Origin: Phycisphaerales bacterium
Lineage (GTDB): Bacteria > Planctomycetota > Phycisphaerae > Phycisphaerales > UBA1924
Assembly (NCBI GenBank): GCA_029260455.1
Contig: JAJDDF010000010.1
Span: 1 to 64,000 of the forward strand
Direction: 5' to 3'
DNA length: 64,000 nt
Shown here: in pieces, positions 36,001-44,187 of the stretch
Layout: each line of letters starts with the position of its first letter
Numbering within the stretch: the stretch's first letter is position 1
Translations under genes and position numbers: made by a program
The notes under the pieces: model-generated
What the model was told of the DNA's origin: nothing
Databases searched by the model: none
The model's input: the letters and a program-made list of their open reading frames with translations, nothing else

Positions 36001-37343
36001 ACTTCGTCAGCATCAAACTCGACGCGCCCCGTAATATGTTCAAAGGGATAGGGGTATTGCTCATACTGGACCATCCCTTCTGCAACTTGCACCGCACCTT
36101 CGCTGATCACCTGCGCAGGTGTTCCGTCTGCACGCGGTGCACCCCGCGAGGCGCTCACCCAACCAGACAGCACCATGCTTGGCTGCGAAAAATTTTCAAA
36201 AATTGTGCGCACAACTTCGGGAGCCATCCCAAGCAACACCGACCGTTCTTCCACCGTAAGTGTCGGCACATCGAGCCGAACAAAAAACGGTGCATCCTCG
36301 GTCAATCCCCCATACCGCAATGCCACTGCAACTTCAATATCCTCGGCAAAGCCCTGCAATGTTGCCTCGACGCCAGCCAGCGTGAGCTGAATCGGGCCGC
36401 TCACCTCCCGCATCGCAAGAAGCGTGCGCCCCCCAATTGCATCTTCGATCGGCACATTCATATCAACTGCGCGCAGCTCAAGTGATGCCTCCACCGCTGA
36501 ACCCGGAGCATATGCAAACCGCGCCGAATCAATCTCTCCGCGCACATCCATCATCGCCCACAGTTCCCGATACGGGCCCGGCGCCGTGCGATCAGAGAAT
36601 TGCTCTAAATCAAGGCCCTCCATCGTGACGTCAATCTGTCCCGTATCAGCATTGAGCAATCCCGTGACATGCAATGTGCCATCCCCAGCAGCTGCCCCCG
36701 GTGCATCGGGTTTCTTTTCTGTCAATTCGATGTCATACACGGATGGATCGTCCGGCCTTTGATACAACCCCCCGCGCACCGACATCTGCGAACGCTCCTG
36801 ATAGTGCTCACCATCATGTTCGCCAAGTTCAATAACGCCATCGATGATCGTCAGTGCGGGCAACCGCCCTGCGCGGCCGCGCTGCGCCGGACGTTTCAAC
36901 AGCCCAAGATTCAATACGCCTCTCGGATTCACACTCAGTCTCACGCGCGGACGGATGAGCTTCACACTCTTCACACTCGCCCGACCCGTCAGCATGCCAG
37001 AAAGATCAAGCGTGATCTGTGCCTCTTCCGTACTCAATACTTCGCCGCCTGTGCCAGGCAGCGCTGGCGTGCGCACACGCAAGCCCTTCACCACAACCAC
37101 CCCGCCCCGCATGAGCGTCACGCGTTCAGCGCTCGAAGACACACCGAGCATGCCATCGATCCGCCCAATCAAGATCGATTTCAATAAGGGCGTTTGTGTC
37201 AAGGCAATCACGCTGCCCAACACGAGAACAATCGCCCCGGCACACAGGCGCCTTACCAGCCGCCACCGACGCCGTTTCGGAATACCGACGTTCACCGCTT
37301 TCCGCGGCGGGGTCTTCGTGTTGATCGGGACTCTTTTGGACAT
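33045..37343 (-). CDS. Very large AsmA-like envelope protein
   Basis: 1432 aa. One N-terminal membrane helix (LCAGAIVLVLGSVIALTQTP, about residues 33-52) is followed by a long periplasmic part dominated by beta-strands (ERVTLMRGGVVVVKGLRVRT, FDADEVRVIDFRGVSPTGAH, and similar), typical of AsmA/YhdP/TamB bridge proteins that move lipids between membranes. The C-terminal 140 residues (VLQLPGLVQLVKLSSLQVPV ... ELLRNEVATARVTGTLYDPE) are the AsmA/DUF3971 tail. A helical insert near residues 545-590 (NQIALAEARRALADARASDE) breaks the beta-rich pattern. The ATG at 37343 begins a basic cytoplasmic segment. A lipid transport role is inferred from fold. Confidence 0.82.
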   Translation of the reverse strand: MSKRVPINTKTPPRKAVNVGIPKRRRWRLVRRLCAGAIVLVLGSVIALTQTPLLKSILIGRIDGMLGVSSSAERVTLMRGGVVVVKGLRVRTPALPGTGGEVLSTEEAQITLDLSGMLTGRASVKSVKLIRPRVRLSVNPRGVLNLGLLKRPAQRGRAGRLPALTIIDGVIELGEHDGEHYQERSQMSVRGGLYQRPDDPSVYDIELTEKKPDAPGAAAGDGTLHVTGLLNADTGQIDVTMEGLDLEQFSDRTAPGPYRELWAMMDVRGEIDSARFAYAPGSAVEASLELRAVDMNVPIEDAIGGRTLLAMREVSGPIQLTLAGVEATLQGFAEDIEVAVALRYGGLTEDAPFFVRLDVPTLTVEERSVLLGMAPEVVRTIFENFSQPSMVLSGWVSASRGAPRADGTPAQVISEGAVQVAEGMVQYEQYPYPFEHITGRVEFDADEVRVIDFRGVSPTGAHLSVSGRVAPPDDKAAVDIRLALTDVPVDPFLRTCLPENIQRIFDILMDMPKVEALYAKGDIVTSASAAANQIALAEARRALADARASDESMMDIEKHRGVVAQCEATARLPVFDMGGLLDLDLRLEREAGAGNDFRATIDVRSPMAGLLPHAFAYPVVAHDVLVRVNEKEVAIEQTRFDSPTGATGTAHGRVAVAEGATEYTPDIDISIRDVPMDEVLLAAIPGDEKAAFSPARAIRKLAVRGAVKAEVRIFPDPNDLNRTTFDVHALGQLLAARPSIHGSVLSLDDMQLDLTVGRDAVRVNEVAGRIGEARVAGQAAVDLREDGSASTIEVQLQAEGLDLSAPVEAVVAAFAPEAAAEIAHTRGEHLPGGHADLDVEVSVQDEALEYAVHFTALDEMALNGWGGRLQLLDSTGSIELTPGRARFEKLSGAMGFDGAPCGHVALDGEIHLDDAGLGAAQEKNEEDVLQLIVGIEGGDIGSLIVRAVAQETAPEFAAWMNDNGLGGRFAADVVLSSHADGKRDVTGVISPGSLSLVSGGERLALDELTGEIELSPVGGRIVLDGQGDGVALAVDGQWARDEVEPFSFAGRINGRVPTLSAGVRAALPGVLNSVFEELAFEVHGPVSVQDGKVRANWFDEATGVRLSGFEGEVTVSGMSMDPGVTISDAVGTASVRAWQREGEAANDVSIAFTVEQARAASMLVHDVHGRVRSTPEAGSYVVQVPQGALYDGRLSASGAVRGLGGHAADGGTGDWELHASFDRVDFKEMLKDLRSGESQEMDDDAVPGSGELFADMSLRGAVGGAGRQGRGMLRLQTPDDAPKMQVLQLPGLVQLVKLSSLQVPVDEPVTFAYAEWYVDGSRMIFEEVFAESASVAVVGTGELRWPGLELDITFTTQSLLKTPVLTELTELLRNEVATARVTGTLYDPEVKYQQLQATRSLFDAIVSGDARRRDRVKSKPSQVDAGNNGEQD

Positions 37344-37452
37344 AGTGCTCCATAATGATCGGAACCGTGCGCTACGGCTATACTCGCATCGCCTCGTCCG
37401 GGATGCCACGCCTTCCTCATTCGGTGGGCAGATTCACCTCGGCCGAAAGCAC

Positions 37453-37840
37453 GCGCCCGTAGCTCAGCAGGATAGAGCGGCGGTTTCCTTCTTGATAAGA
37501 GGGGCCCGGGTCGGCAACGGCCCGAGGCGAACCGGGTGAACTCGGGGAAACCCCACCTGCGGCCTTTTCCGCAGAGGGCAATCCCGAGCCAAGTCGAGGA
37601 TCGGGGTACGGGATTCCATATGCCCGTCGATCCACGGAAGGTGTAGAGACCAGCGGGTGAGCTGCCCCAGCAATACCCCCGCACCAGACGGCCCCAACTG
37701 GGACCAACTGGAAGCGCCCGGCACCCGCGAATCCGGCCCCTCAACAAGGGGCACGCGGGTGATGAGATGGTCCGGTCCGGCGGGAGAACCGTCGGGGGTA
37801 CCGAAACCGCAGGTCGGAGGTTCGAGTCCTCCCGGGCGCG
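37453..37840 (+). tRNA. tRNA-Arg(CCT), interrupted by a group I intron
   Basis: Two exons, 37453-37489 and 37804-37840, join into a 74-nt cloverleaf. The acceptor stem is GCGCCCG / CGGGCGC, the D stem GCTC / GAGC, the anticodon stem GCGGT / ACCGC, the loop TT-CCT-AA, the T arm GGAGG-TTCGAGT-CCTCC, and the discriminator base is G. CCA is not encoded. The anticodon CCT (CCU) reads AGG arginine codons. The intron begins directly after the third anticodon base. The gene is divergent from the AsmA-like gene. Confidence 0.96.
37490..37803 (+). ncRNA. Group I intron in tRNA-Arg(CCT), probably self-splicing
   Basis: 314 nt with no ORF. P1: exon 37486-37489 (UCCU) pairs with 37501-37504 (GGGG), giving the U.G wobble at the splice site, extended by 37490-37493 with 37497-37500. 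P2: 37507-37513 with 37518-37524, closed by GCAA. Core elements: P (GAACUCGGGGAAA, 37538-37550) and Q (AAUCCCGAGCCAAG, 37580-37593) form P4, CUCGGG/CCCGAG. A P5 extension pairs 37558-37562 with 37569-37573, and P6 pairs 37598-37603 with 37628-37633. R (GUGUAGAGACCA, from 37641) and S (GAUGAGAUGGUCC, 37761-37773) form P7, and P8 pairs 37722-37729 with 37754-37761. The last base is G. Layout resembles the small tRNA introns of other bacteria (IC3 type, inferred). P3 was not assigned. Confidence 0.92.
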
Positions 37841-38031
37841 CTTTGAGAACGTCCCAGAAATGGGCTCCCGGCAACTCCGCAGGTTCTGCGCGGTACCGCC
37901 CGTGGATGAGGTATGCTTGTCCTGCGTCGCCAAAGGTGGCTGGATCAGGCTGACGCACAAGTCGATGTGGATTCAAAGGTAGTGCTCCGCCTGGTGCGGA
38001 GTGGTGATTGCATGTGATGGGGGTGCTTGAA
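37841..38031. other. Leader region between tRNA-Arg and the DUF1573 gene
   Basis: 191 nt without a gene. A perfect 6-bp hairpin (CTCCGC-ctggt-GCGGAG, about 37984-38000) lies about 30 nt before the DUF1573 start. It has no T-tract and could be a 5' UTR structure. Confidence 0.4.
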
Positions 38032-39285
38032 ATGTTTCGTCAGTTCAACCAAGTTTCGAACGCGTTTATTGGAACCATGCTTGCAGCAGGGCTTGGTTGC
38101 GCTGCCGTTGCCACCTTGTCCGGGTGTGATCAGGCCCCGGCGGCCACGTCCACCGAGAATGCCTCGAACGTGGACGTTTCCAACACTTCCGCAACGGACC
38201 AACAGCAGACTGCACCCACACCTGCTCCTGCGCCAACCGTGAAACCCCGCGCCACGCCCGTTGCAATAAACCCCGCCATGCCGGGCAATACACCTGGTGC
38301 CAAACTGGTGTTCGACTCGCTCATCTATGACTTCGGCACCGTCTACACCGCGGGCGCGCTCAAAGGCACATACGACTTCAAGAATGAAGGCACCGCCGAC
38401 TTGCTCGTGACCCGCGTCAAGCCCGGGTGCGGATGCACTTCCTCAAACGCCGCCGAACTCGAAAACACCACCTACAAACCAGGCGCAGGCGGGCAGATCA
38501 AATTCACCTTCAACCCGAAGGGTCAGGGTCAGCAAAACAAAACCATCACCGTTGTCTCGACAAATGAAGAACAATCTACGATCTATTTGCAGCTTCGTGC
38601 CAACGTTCTCCCATCGGTCAAGATCATGGCTTCGGCAGCGCAGTTCGGCAACATTCGAGCCGGAGAATCAGGCAAGGCCGTCATTCAGCTTCAAAGCCGC
38701 GATCCAGAGTTTTATGTGAAAGATATTCTTCTTCCAGATGACACGCAGCTCACATGGACATTTGAGCGCCTTGAAGGCCATCCCGATGCGGAGTACCCGG
38801 GCGTCGGTCAGGTCGTCTTCAAAAGCAACGCAAACTCACCCACTGGACCGATCTCAGAACAAACAAAAATTCAGGTCTATGCCAAAGTCCCAGAAGTGCC
38901 TGACCAGACAGACACAGAGTTCCGCGCTGTTGTGGGCGGCAATATCCTTGCGAAGTTCTCATTTGAGCCTCGATTCCTGCGCTTCCCAACTTCATCGCCA
39001 GGTGATGTCGTCGAAGCGCGCACAATCATCAGCCACCTCGAAGGCAACGCTTTCAAAATCCTCAAGGTAGAATTCGACAAGACCGGTTCCCCCGGCGACG
39101 ACTTCACCTTGAGCTTCGAGGAAGTGGCTGGCTCCGAGGGCAAAATGCATGAGGTCATCTTGCGGGGTACCTGCCCGCCGCTCGGACGCTCTTTCCGAGG
39201 TGCGATTTATGTCTACTCCGATGTAGAAAATCATGGCCCGGTCACGCTGCGGTACAACGGCATCATCCGCCCGATTCGCAAATAG
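38032..39285 (+). CDS. DUF1573 lipoprotein
   Basis: 417 aa. The signal ends in LSGC (lipobox near residue 32), followed by a Thr/Pro/Ala-rich linker of about 50 residues and an Ig-like DUF1573 domain with the diagnostic YDFGTVYTAGALKGTYDFKN and VKPGCGCTSS near residue 125. Further beta-sandwich repeats fill the C-terminal two thirds. The family is common in Planctomycetes and Bacteroidetes and has no known activity; the GCGC pair may bind metal or form a disulfide. The ATG at 38032 follows GGGGGTG at 6-8 nt. In-frame GTG/ATG codons 5-6 codons earlier are possible starts. Confidence 0.85.
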   Translation: MFRQFNQVSNAFIGTMLAAGLGCAAVATLSGCDQAPAATSTENASNVDVSNTSATDQQQTAPTPAPAPTVKPRATPVAINPAMPGNTPGAKLVFDSLIYDFGTVYTAGALKGTYDFKNEGTADLLVTRVKPGCGCTSSNAAELENTTYKPGAGGQIKFTFNPKGQGQQNKTITVVSTNEEQSTIYLQLRANVLPSVKIMASAAQFGNIRAGESGKAVIQLQSRDPEFYVKDILLPDDTQLTWTFERLEGHPDAEYPGVGQVVFKSNANSPTGPISEQTKIQVYAKVPEVPDQTDTEFRAVVGGNILAKFSFEPRFLRFPTSSPGDVVEARTIISHLEGNAFKILKVEFDKTGSPGDDFTLSFEEVAGSEGKMHEVILRGTCPPLGRSFRGAIYVYSDVENHGPVTLRYNGIIRPIRK

Positions 39286-39444
39286 ACCCGCCGTTGATGA
39301 TGAGACATCCCGGAAGCCCCCGAGCAGGAATCTCGGCAAACCTCGCGGAGTATTCACGTCCGGGAACATTGCTTTCTGGTGCGCATTGCCCTGATCCGCT
39401 TTCATTGTGCCCGTATTGAGGCATGCTGAACTCCAGATTCAGCA

Positions 39445-39792
39445 ATGCCAAAGACACCCCAAAGACTTGACCCGCTGCGCCGCCGTCGCGCTCCCGCCTT
39501 CCTTGTGCTGCTTGCACTCGGGCTCGGGCTCCCGGCCTGCACGCACACGTCCACGCGGCCCCATGTGACCACCTACGCCTCACCTGCGCGACTCGCCCTT
39601 CCCACATCCGAGATCGCCCGGTTCAACGACTCAGCATTTGGCATCAGTGAATCCGCCCGGTTCGAATTTGCCCGGCGTGATCTGGCCCTCAGCGCACAAA
39701 CCAGAGCCTCACTTCGGGCCACCCGGGAGTGGCCGACGCAGGCCCGCCCCCTCGAACGGCGAATTATTTTCCACCGGTGGGAGCAGCGGTAG
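39445..39792 (+). CDS. Small putative lipoprotein
   Basis: 115 aa. A basic start (RRRRAP) and hydrophobic stretch AFLVLLALGLGLPAC form a lipoprotein signal with lipobox LPAC near residue 32. The mature part is short, polar and Arg-rich (RFEFARRDLALSAQTRASLR). I recognise no family and see no strong ribosome binding site, so it is a moderate-confidence gene. It lies between the DUF1573 and HU genes. Confidence 0.5.
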   Translation: MPKTPQRLDPLRRRRAPAFLVLLALGLGLPACTHTSTRPHVTTYASPARLALPTSEIARFNDSAFGISESARFEFARRDLALSAQTRASLRATREWPTQARPLERRIIFHRWEQR

Positions 39793-39887
39793 GGTCCGAG
39801 AACCCGCAAATATCCGAATCGGGGCGCACATCTGGGGGGACTACGAAAAGAACACCCCTAACTTGCTATGCGATTCCAACCTCAATG

Positions 39888-39916
39888 TTGACCGGGCTTT
39901 GCAGCTCTGGCATACT
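39888..39916 (+). promoter_or_regulatory. Putative sigma70-like promoter of the HU gene
   Basis: TTGACC (39888-39893) and CATACT (39911-39916) are separated by 17 nt, a good match to the housekeeping consensus. They lie about 125 nt before the HU start in a gene-free stretch. Confidence 0.45.
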
Positions 39917-40039
39917 GGCACCCTGAGGTCAAGAAGCGTGTCATTCGCGCCTTTGACCTTGTTGCCCACCGGGAGTGAATTTTTTGCGCAGGCGTTCCAT
40001 TCCTCTGCGCATGAGTCTCGCCCACGCCCACGCCGGAGC

Positions 40040-40363
40040 ATGCCCATGCACACCGTCACGAAAAAAGACCTGATCGATCGAATCGCAGAGCAAACCGGCC
40101 AAAAAAGGGTGGTTGTCAAATCGACGGTTCAACAGTTTCTTGATGAAGTGATTCTCGAACTTGGGAAAGGCAATCGCCTCGAGTTTCGTGATTTTGGTGT
40201 TTTCGAGCTGCGTGAACGTCGCTCACGTGTCGCCCAGAACCCCAAGACGCTTGAACCTGTCGATGTGCCAGCCAAAAAGGTTGTCAAATTCAAGGTCGGG
40301 CGGCGCATGCAACAATCTCTCAGTGATCAGTCAGGCGATCTCAATACCTCTGGGTTGCCTTGA
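40040..40363 (+). CDS. HU/IHF-family nucleoid DNA-binding protein
   Basis: 107 aa. TVTKKDLIDRIAEQTGQKRV opens the helical dimer region. RLEFRDFGVFELRERRSRVA and the following QNPKTLEPVDVPAKKVVKFK are the beta-arm that bends DNA; PKT replaces the usual arm-tip Pro region. It should bind DNA as a dimer and organise the nucleoid. The ATG at 40040 follows CGGAGC; an ATG two codons later is equally compatible. A short Ser/Gly tail follows the fold. Confidence 0.93.
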   Translation: MPMHTVTKKDLIDRIAEQTGQKRVVVKSTVQQFLDEVILELGKGNRLEFRDFGVFELRERRSRVAQNPKTLEPVDVPAKKVVKFKVGRRMQQSLSDQSGDLNTSGLP

Positions 40364-40504
40364 ATCAAGATGCCCTCGCAAGATCATTGATCGACGCGCT
40401 TCGTTGGCATTTGCACATTCCACCTCCCGCTGCCCCACGTTGCCCACACAACGGCGATAGTCTTGAGTCGATACATGACCTCCAGATGCTCAGGAGACCC
40501 TCGC

Positions 40505-41608
40505 ATGACCGCGATCGCGACCAACCACGTTGCTTCGATTCTTGGCACAGAAGCTGACGAATTATTTTCCCACACCTGCACGGGTATTCCGCGCGATGCG
40601 CTGCACCTGCCCGGCCCTGATTTTGTCGGACGCATCATGCGTGATACTGATCGGCCCAATGCTGTGCTGCGCAACTTTCAGCATGTCTTGAATACCGGCA
40701 GGCTCGGGGGCACCGGGTACCTCTCGATCCTGCCAGTCGATCAGGGCATTGAACATGCTGCGGGTGCAAGCTTTGCACCCAACCAGGCGTATTTCGATCC
40801 TGACAAAATCATCGAACTTGCCCACGAAGGCGGCTGCAATGCGGTCGCGTCAACACTTGGCGTGCTTGGCTCGTGTTCGCGCAAGTGGGCGCACAAAATT
40901 CCGTTCATTGTCAAGCTCAACCACAACGAACTGCTGACCTATCCCAATACGTTCGATCAGACGCGCTACGGCAGCGCGCGTCAGGCCTTTGAAATGGGCG
41001 CTGTCGCCGTCGGCGCAACGATCTACTTCGGGAGCGACGAATCCACACGCCAAATCGATGAGGTCGCCGCGTGGTTTGAAGAAGCGCACCAGTATGGCTT
41101 GGTCACCGTGCTCTGGTGCTACATGCGCAACAACGCGTTCAAGATCAAGGGTATCGATCACCACAATGCTTCCGACCTGAGTGCGCAGGCCAATCATCTG
41201 GGTGTGACGATTCAGGCGGACATTATCAAGCAGAAAATGCCCACGCACACCGGCGGGTACGCCGGGCTCAACATGGGCGATTCAAGCTATGGCAAATTCG
41301 ACAAGCGCATCTACACCGAGCTTTCTGGTGCCAATGAAGATGGCACGGGCGGACACCCTATTGATCTGTGCCGATACCAGGTTGCCAACTGTTACATGGG
41401 TCGCTCGCCACTCTTGAATTCAGGCGGTGAAAGCAAAGGCGCAGGCGATCTGGCAGCAGCGCTGCGCACCGCGGTGATCAACAAGCGAGCGGGGGGCATC
41501 GGTCTGATCTCCGGGCGCAAGGCATTCCAGCGCCCGATGCACGAAGGCGTGAAACTGCTCAATGCGATTCAGGATGTCTATCTTGACGAGAGTATTACCG
41601 TCGCCTGA
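40505..41608 (+). CDS. fbaB: Class I fructose-bisphosphate aldolase, FbaB/DhnA type
   Basis: 367 aa. It interconverts fructose 1,6-bisphosphate with dihydroxyacetone phosphate and glyceraldehyde 3-phosphate through a Schiff base. Strong family blocks are [53 protein letters not shown] (with the likely Schiff-base Lys), [20 protein letters not shown] and [19 protein letters not shown]. The ATG has an AGGAGA site at 7 nt. It is a stand-alone gene, followed 38 nt later by a lipoprotein gene. Confidence 0.96.
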   Translation: MTAIATNHVASILGTEADELFSHTCTGIPRDALHLPGPDFVGRIMRDTDRPNAVLRNFQHVLNTGRLGGTGYLSILPVDQGIEHAAGASFAPNQAYFDPDKIIELAHEGGCNAVASTLGVLGSCSRKWAHKIPFIVKLNHNELLTYPNTFDQTRYGSARQAFEMGAVAVGATIYFGSDESTRQIDEVAAWFEEAHQYGLVTVLWCYMRNNAFKIKGIDHHNASDLSAQANHLGVTIQADIIKQKMPTHTGGYAGLNMGDSSYGKFDKRIYTELSGANEDGTGGHPIDLCRYQVANCYMGRSPLLNSGGESKGAGDLAAALRTAVINKRAGGIGLISGRKAFQRPMHEGVKLLNAIQDVYLDESITVA

Positions 41609-41646
41609 TTGTGAATCTTGGGACTATGCCTTGCTGTATACCCAGC

Positions 41647-42258
41647 ATGAAAATCTTCATGCTCGCTTTTGTTGTTGTGTTCTGTTCCAGCCTCATCGGA
41701 TGCGCCCACCCCAACATGCAGACGGTGACACGCTTTCGAGCGGCGAGGGCTGAACATGACTGGGCCGACGCGAGAGCATTCTTGAGCGAAGACCCCCGCA
41801 GGTGGTGGGGCCAACACGAAGGTGACGGCTCGCCGTGGCGCTTGCAAAAAGGTGGACGCTGGAAGGAATGGGATCAACACTTTCACGGAAGCTCCGTACC
41901 CGGATCCTGGCACATATCGCCCGATGGCCTCGAAGTCTGGGCCGTGTTTGCTGAGATCAACGACTACTATCGCCTCACTGAACGCGGCTACCAACACCAC
42001 CGTCAAACATACTTCTTTGACGATTTCGGACTCATCACTGGTCTCTTGATTTCAAGTGAGCCCGAAATTCCGGGGACGCCCGCTGGGCGAGCTGATGAGT
42101 TTGCGACTTGGGGTGCTGCCAATCATCAGGAGGAGTGGGCGTATCTTCGCCCTGGCGGAAAAATTGACCCTACTGGTGATCGGTCCGAGCGAACTCGGCG
42201 TTTGCTCGAATTGTGGCGCGCCGAAATTGGCCTGCCACCGATCAACCCAATCGAATAG
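41647..42258 (+). CDS. Hypothetical lipoprotein
   Basis: 203 aa from the ATG at 41647, which begins a clear lipoprotein signal (KIFMLAFVVVFCSSLIGC). The mature part has a WWGQHEGDGSPWRLQKGGRW segment and is rich in aromatic and charged residues; no family is recognised. The layout (short helical start, then SWHISPDGLEVWAVFAEIND) suggests a small NTF2-like or cystatin-like alpha+beta fold, but this is only an impression. It is convergent with ribE, with 3 nt between the stops. Confidence 0.68.
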   Translation: MKIFMLAFVVVFCSSLIGCAHPNMQTVTRFRAARAEHDWADARAFLSEDPRRWWGQHEGDGSPWRLQKGGRWKEWDQHFHGSSVPGSWHISPDGLEVWAVFAEINDYYRLTERGYQHHRQTYFFDDFGLITGLLISSEPEIPGTPAGRADEFATWGAANHQEEWAYLRPGGKIDPTGDRSERTRRLLELWRAEIGLPPINPIE

Positions 42259-42261
42259 CAC

Positions 42262-42864
42262 TCACTGGTTGTGCATTGCTTCAAGATAGTGCGCCACCTG
42301 ACGGGCGATGACGTCCGTCTCGATGTTGCTTTGATCGTCTGTCTTGAGTTTGCCCAGTGTCGTGCACTCGAGTGTGACTGGAATCAGGGCTACGTCAAAT
42401 GAATCCGCATTCACACATGCCACGGTGAGTGATACACCATCGATCGTTATTGATCCCTTGGGGGCAATCAACGGCATCAATTCAATCGGAGGCGCGATGT
42501 CGACGCGCCATTCGCCGTCTGCCTTGTTGATTGAGCGCACCTTGCCCACGCCATCAACGTGCCCCTGCACGATGTGTCCGCCAAAGAGGGTGTCTACCCG
42601 GGATGCATGCTCCAGATTCACTTTGTCGCCCGGGGCAAGCCCGGAGAGCGTGGTCCGGGCGATGGATTCCGGGATGACATCAAAGCTCGCAAGGCCGTCC
42701 TGCTCGATGCGGGTGACGGTCAGGCAGACCCCGGCAATTGAAATCGAATCACCAACCGAAGGTGTATGATCCCATCCACGAAAATGAATCTGCAAGGCAA
42801 TCCCCTGCGAATGGCTTTGCACACCCGCGACCTCGCCAACAGCCTGAACAAGCCCAGTGAACAT
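42262..42864 (-). CDS. ribE: Riboflavin synthase alpha subunit
   Basis: 200 aa. It dismutates two 6,7-dimethyl-8-ribityllumazine to riboflavin. The two tandem beta-barrel halves are clear: FTGLVQAVGEV and GDSISIAGVCLTVTRI in the first, GHIVQGHVDGVGKV and KGSITIDGVSLTVACV in the second. The start at 42864 (MFTGL) is the canonical family start; an ATG ten codons upstream is possible because neither has a strong ribosome binding site. No other rib gene and no FMN riboswitch is adjacent. Confidence 0.95.
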   Translation of the reverse strand: MFTGLVQAVGEVAGVQSHSQGIALQIHFRGWDHTPSVGDSISIAGVCLTVTRIEQDGLASFDVIPESIARTTLSGLAPGDKVNLEHASRVDTLFGGHIVQGHVDGVGKVRSINKADGEWRVDIAPPIELMPLIAPKGSITIDGVSLTVACVNADSFDVALIPVTLECTTLGKLKTDDQSNIETDVIARQVAHYLEAMHNQ

Positions 42865-43023
42865 GGGGTGAGCATAGGGTTCTTGCTGCGACATCGCGTC
42901 AATGTGTCTTATTTGACCCTGCGGGAGCGGGGCCGGATACTGACGCTGGTGGATCGCCTCGCGAGGGTGGGTGTGCTGCGGGCGAAGGCGAAGAATCTTC
43001 CTTAGTTTTCGAGGTGTGCTGCG

Positions 43024-44187
43024 ATGGGCAAATGGACGGTATCGGTACCCACTTTCCTGACGGCAAGCCTTTGTGCTGTAGCGCTCTCCGGATGCGCCTC
43101 GCAATCGGGCAGTGCGCCCTACGCAAGCCCCGGTGCGATGGACGCCTCCCGCACCCGGATGAGCGATGCGTCAAACCCGGATGTGCCCGCGGCCACGGCG
43201 GCGCTTCGAAAGCTCGGGTACCAACTTGAATGGTTCGTCCCCGATGCCGTCACCGAAGGCGTGCGCTTTCTCGATCCAGTTGATGACATTCTGCTTGTCC
43301 ATGATGGGCGCAATGTGTTGTCCGCTCGCGAGGTCACGACTGGAAAACGGCGCTGGAGTGTGACCCTTGCAACACCTGTTGCGAAATATGTCGGCAACAT
43401 CCGCATAGATGATCGCGTGCTTGCATCGAGTGAAAACAGCATTCAGATTCTGAGTGCCAAGACTGGTGACTTACTGGAACGCCAGCGTCTGGCAACCCTG
43501 GCCAATACGGCACCTCTGCACCTTGGTCGCATTCTTGTGTATGGCTGTTCTTCTGGTGAAGTCCTGGGTCATGATATCGCCACCGGATACAAGAAGTGGG
43601 GGCACATGCTCGAAGGTCGCATCGTCGCAACGCCGGTGCGCGCCGGGAAGCGCGCCATCGCGGTGAGTCAGACCGGTGAAGTCCTCGCAGTTGATCCGAT
43701 CACCGGGCGCGGTTCACGGCCACAACGGCCGCTTTATGCTGGCCTTGACAACAATCCTGTCACCGATGGTCGCCTTGTTGTGATCGCGGGGCTTGATCAA
43801 TCAATCTATGGCTTCAATCATGCAGACCTTTCGCGGCGGTGGCGCATGCGCACCGACAGGCCGCTGCACGATCAGCCAACGTTGCACAATCGCACAGCGT
43901 ATGTCGCAATTCCTGACACGGGCCTGCGGGCGATTGATGGCTCATCGGGTGATGAGAAGTGGACCACGGCGGGCGTGCAGGGCGCTGTGATCGCAACGGC
44001 ACAAGGCGACTTGATTGTGTGGGATGGCTCGACGATGAGCCAAGTTGATCCGAATCGCGGCGATGTTGTGACAAGTGAACATGTGCCGGGTGTTTCGAAA
44101 CTGATCACAGAAGAGTTCGCCGATGGCGCGCTCTATCTCGTGACAACCGACGGCACGTTGGCCAAGTATTCCCGCCGACGTCGGTGA
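43024..44187 (+). CDS. PQQ-like beta-propeller lipoprotein (BamB-like)
   Basis: 387 aa. The signal ends in LSGC near residue 24, so the protein is probably lipidated. The body has repeated propeller blades with the PQQ-like pattern: LSAREVTTGKRRWSVTLATP, QILSAKTGDLLERQRLATLA, LGHDIATGYKKWGHMLEGRI, AIDGSSGDEKWTTAGVQGAV. BamB is the best-known protein of this type and assists outer membrane protein assembly, but the similarity is one of fold. Its stop overlaps the purH GTG start by 4 nt (GTGA), indicating coupled translation. Confidence 0.82.
   Translation: MGKWTVSVPTFLTASLCAVALSGCASQSGSAPYASPGAMDASRTRMSDASNPDVPAATAALRKLGYQLEWFVPDAVTEGVRFLDPVDDILLVHDGRNVLSAREVTTGKRRWSVTLATPVAKYVGNIRIDDRVLASSENSIQILSAKTGDLLERQRLATLANTAPLHLGRILVYGCSSGEVLGHDIATGYKKWGHMLEGRIVATPVRAGKRAIAVSQTGEVLAVDPITGRGSRPQRPLYAGLDNNPVTDGRLVVIAGLDQSIYGFNHADLSRRWRMRTDRPLHDQPTLHNRTAYVAIPDTGLRAIDGSSGDEKWTTAGVQGAVIATAQGDLIVWDGSTMSQVDPNRGDVVTSEHVPGVSKLITEEFADGALYLVTTDGTLAKYSRRRR

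Noticed and set aside
34802-36034. 410-codon open frame antisense to the AsmA-like gene
   Set aside because: The product is low-complexity His/Pro/Arg-rich sequence, the usual result of reading GC-rich codons backwards, with no ribosome binding site support.
37464-37976. Open frames crossing the tRNA-Arg and its intron
   Set aside because: The region is explained by tRNA exons and the intron. The frames have no family resemblance and no start signals, and no homing endonuclease motif is present.
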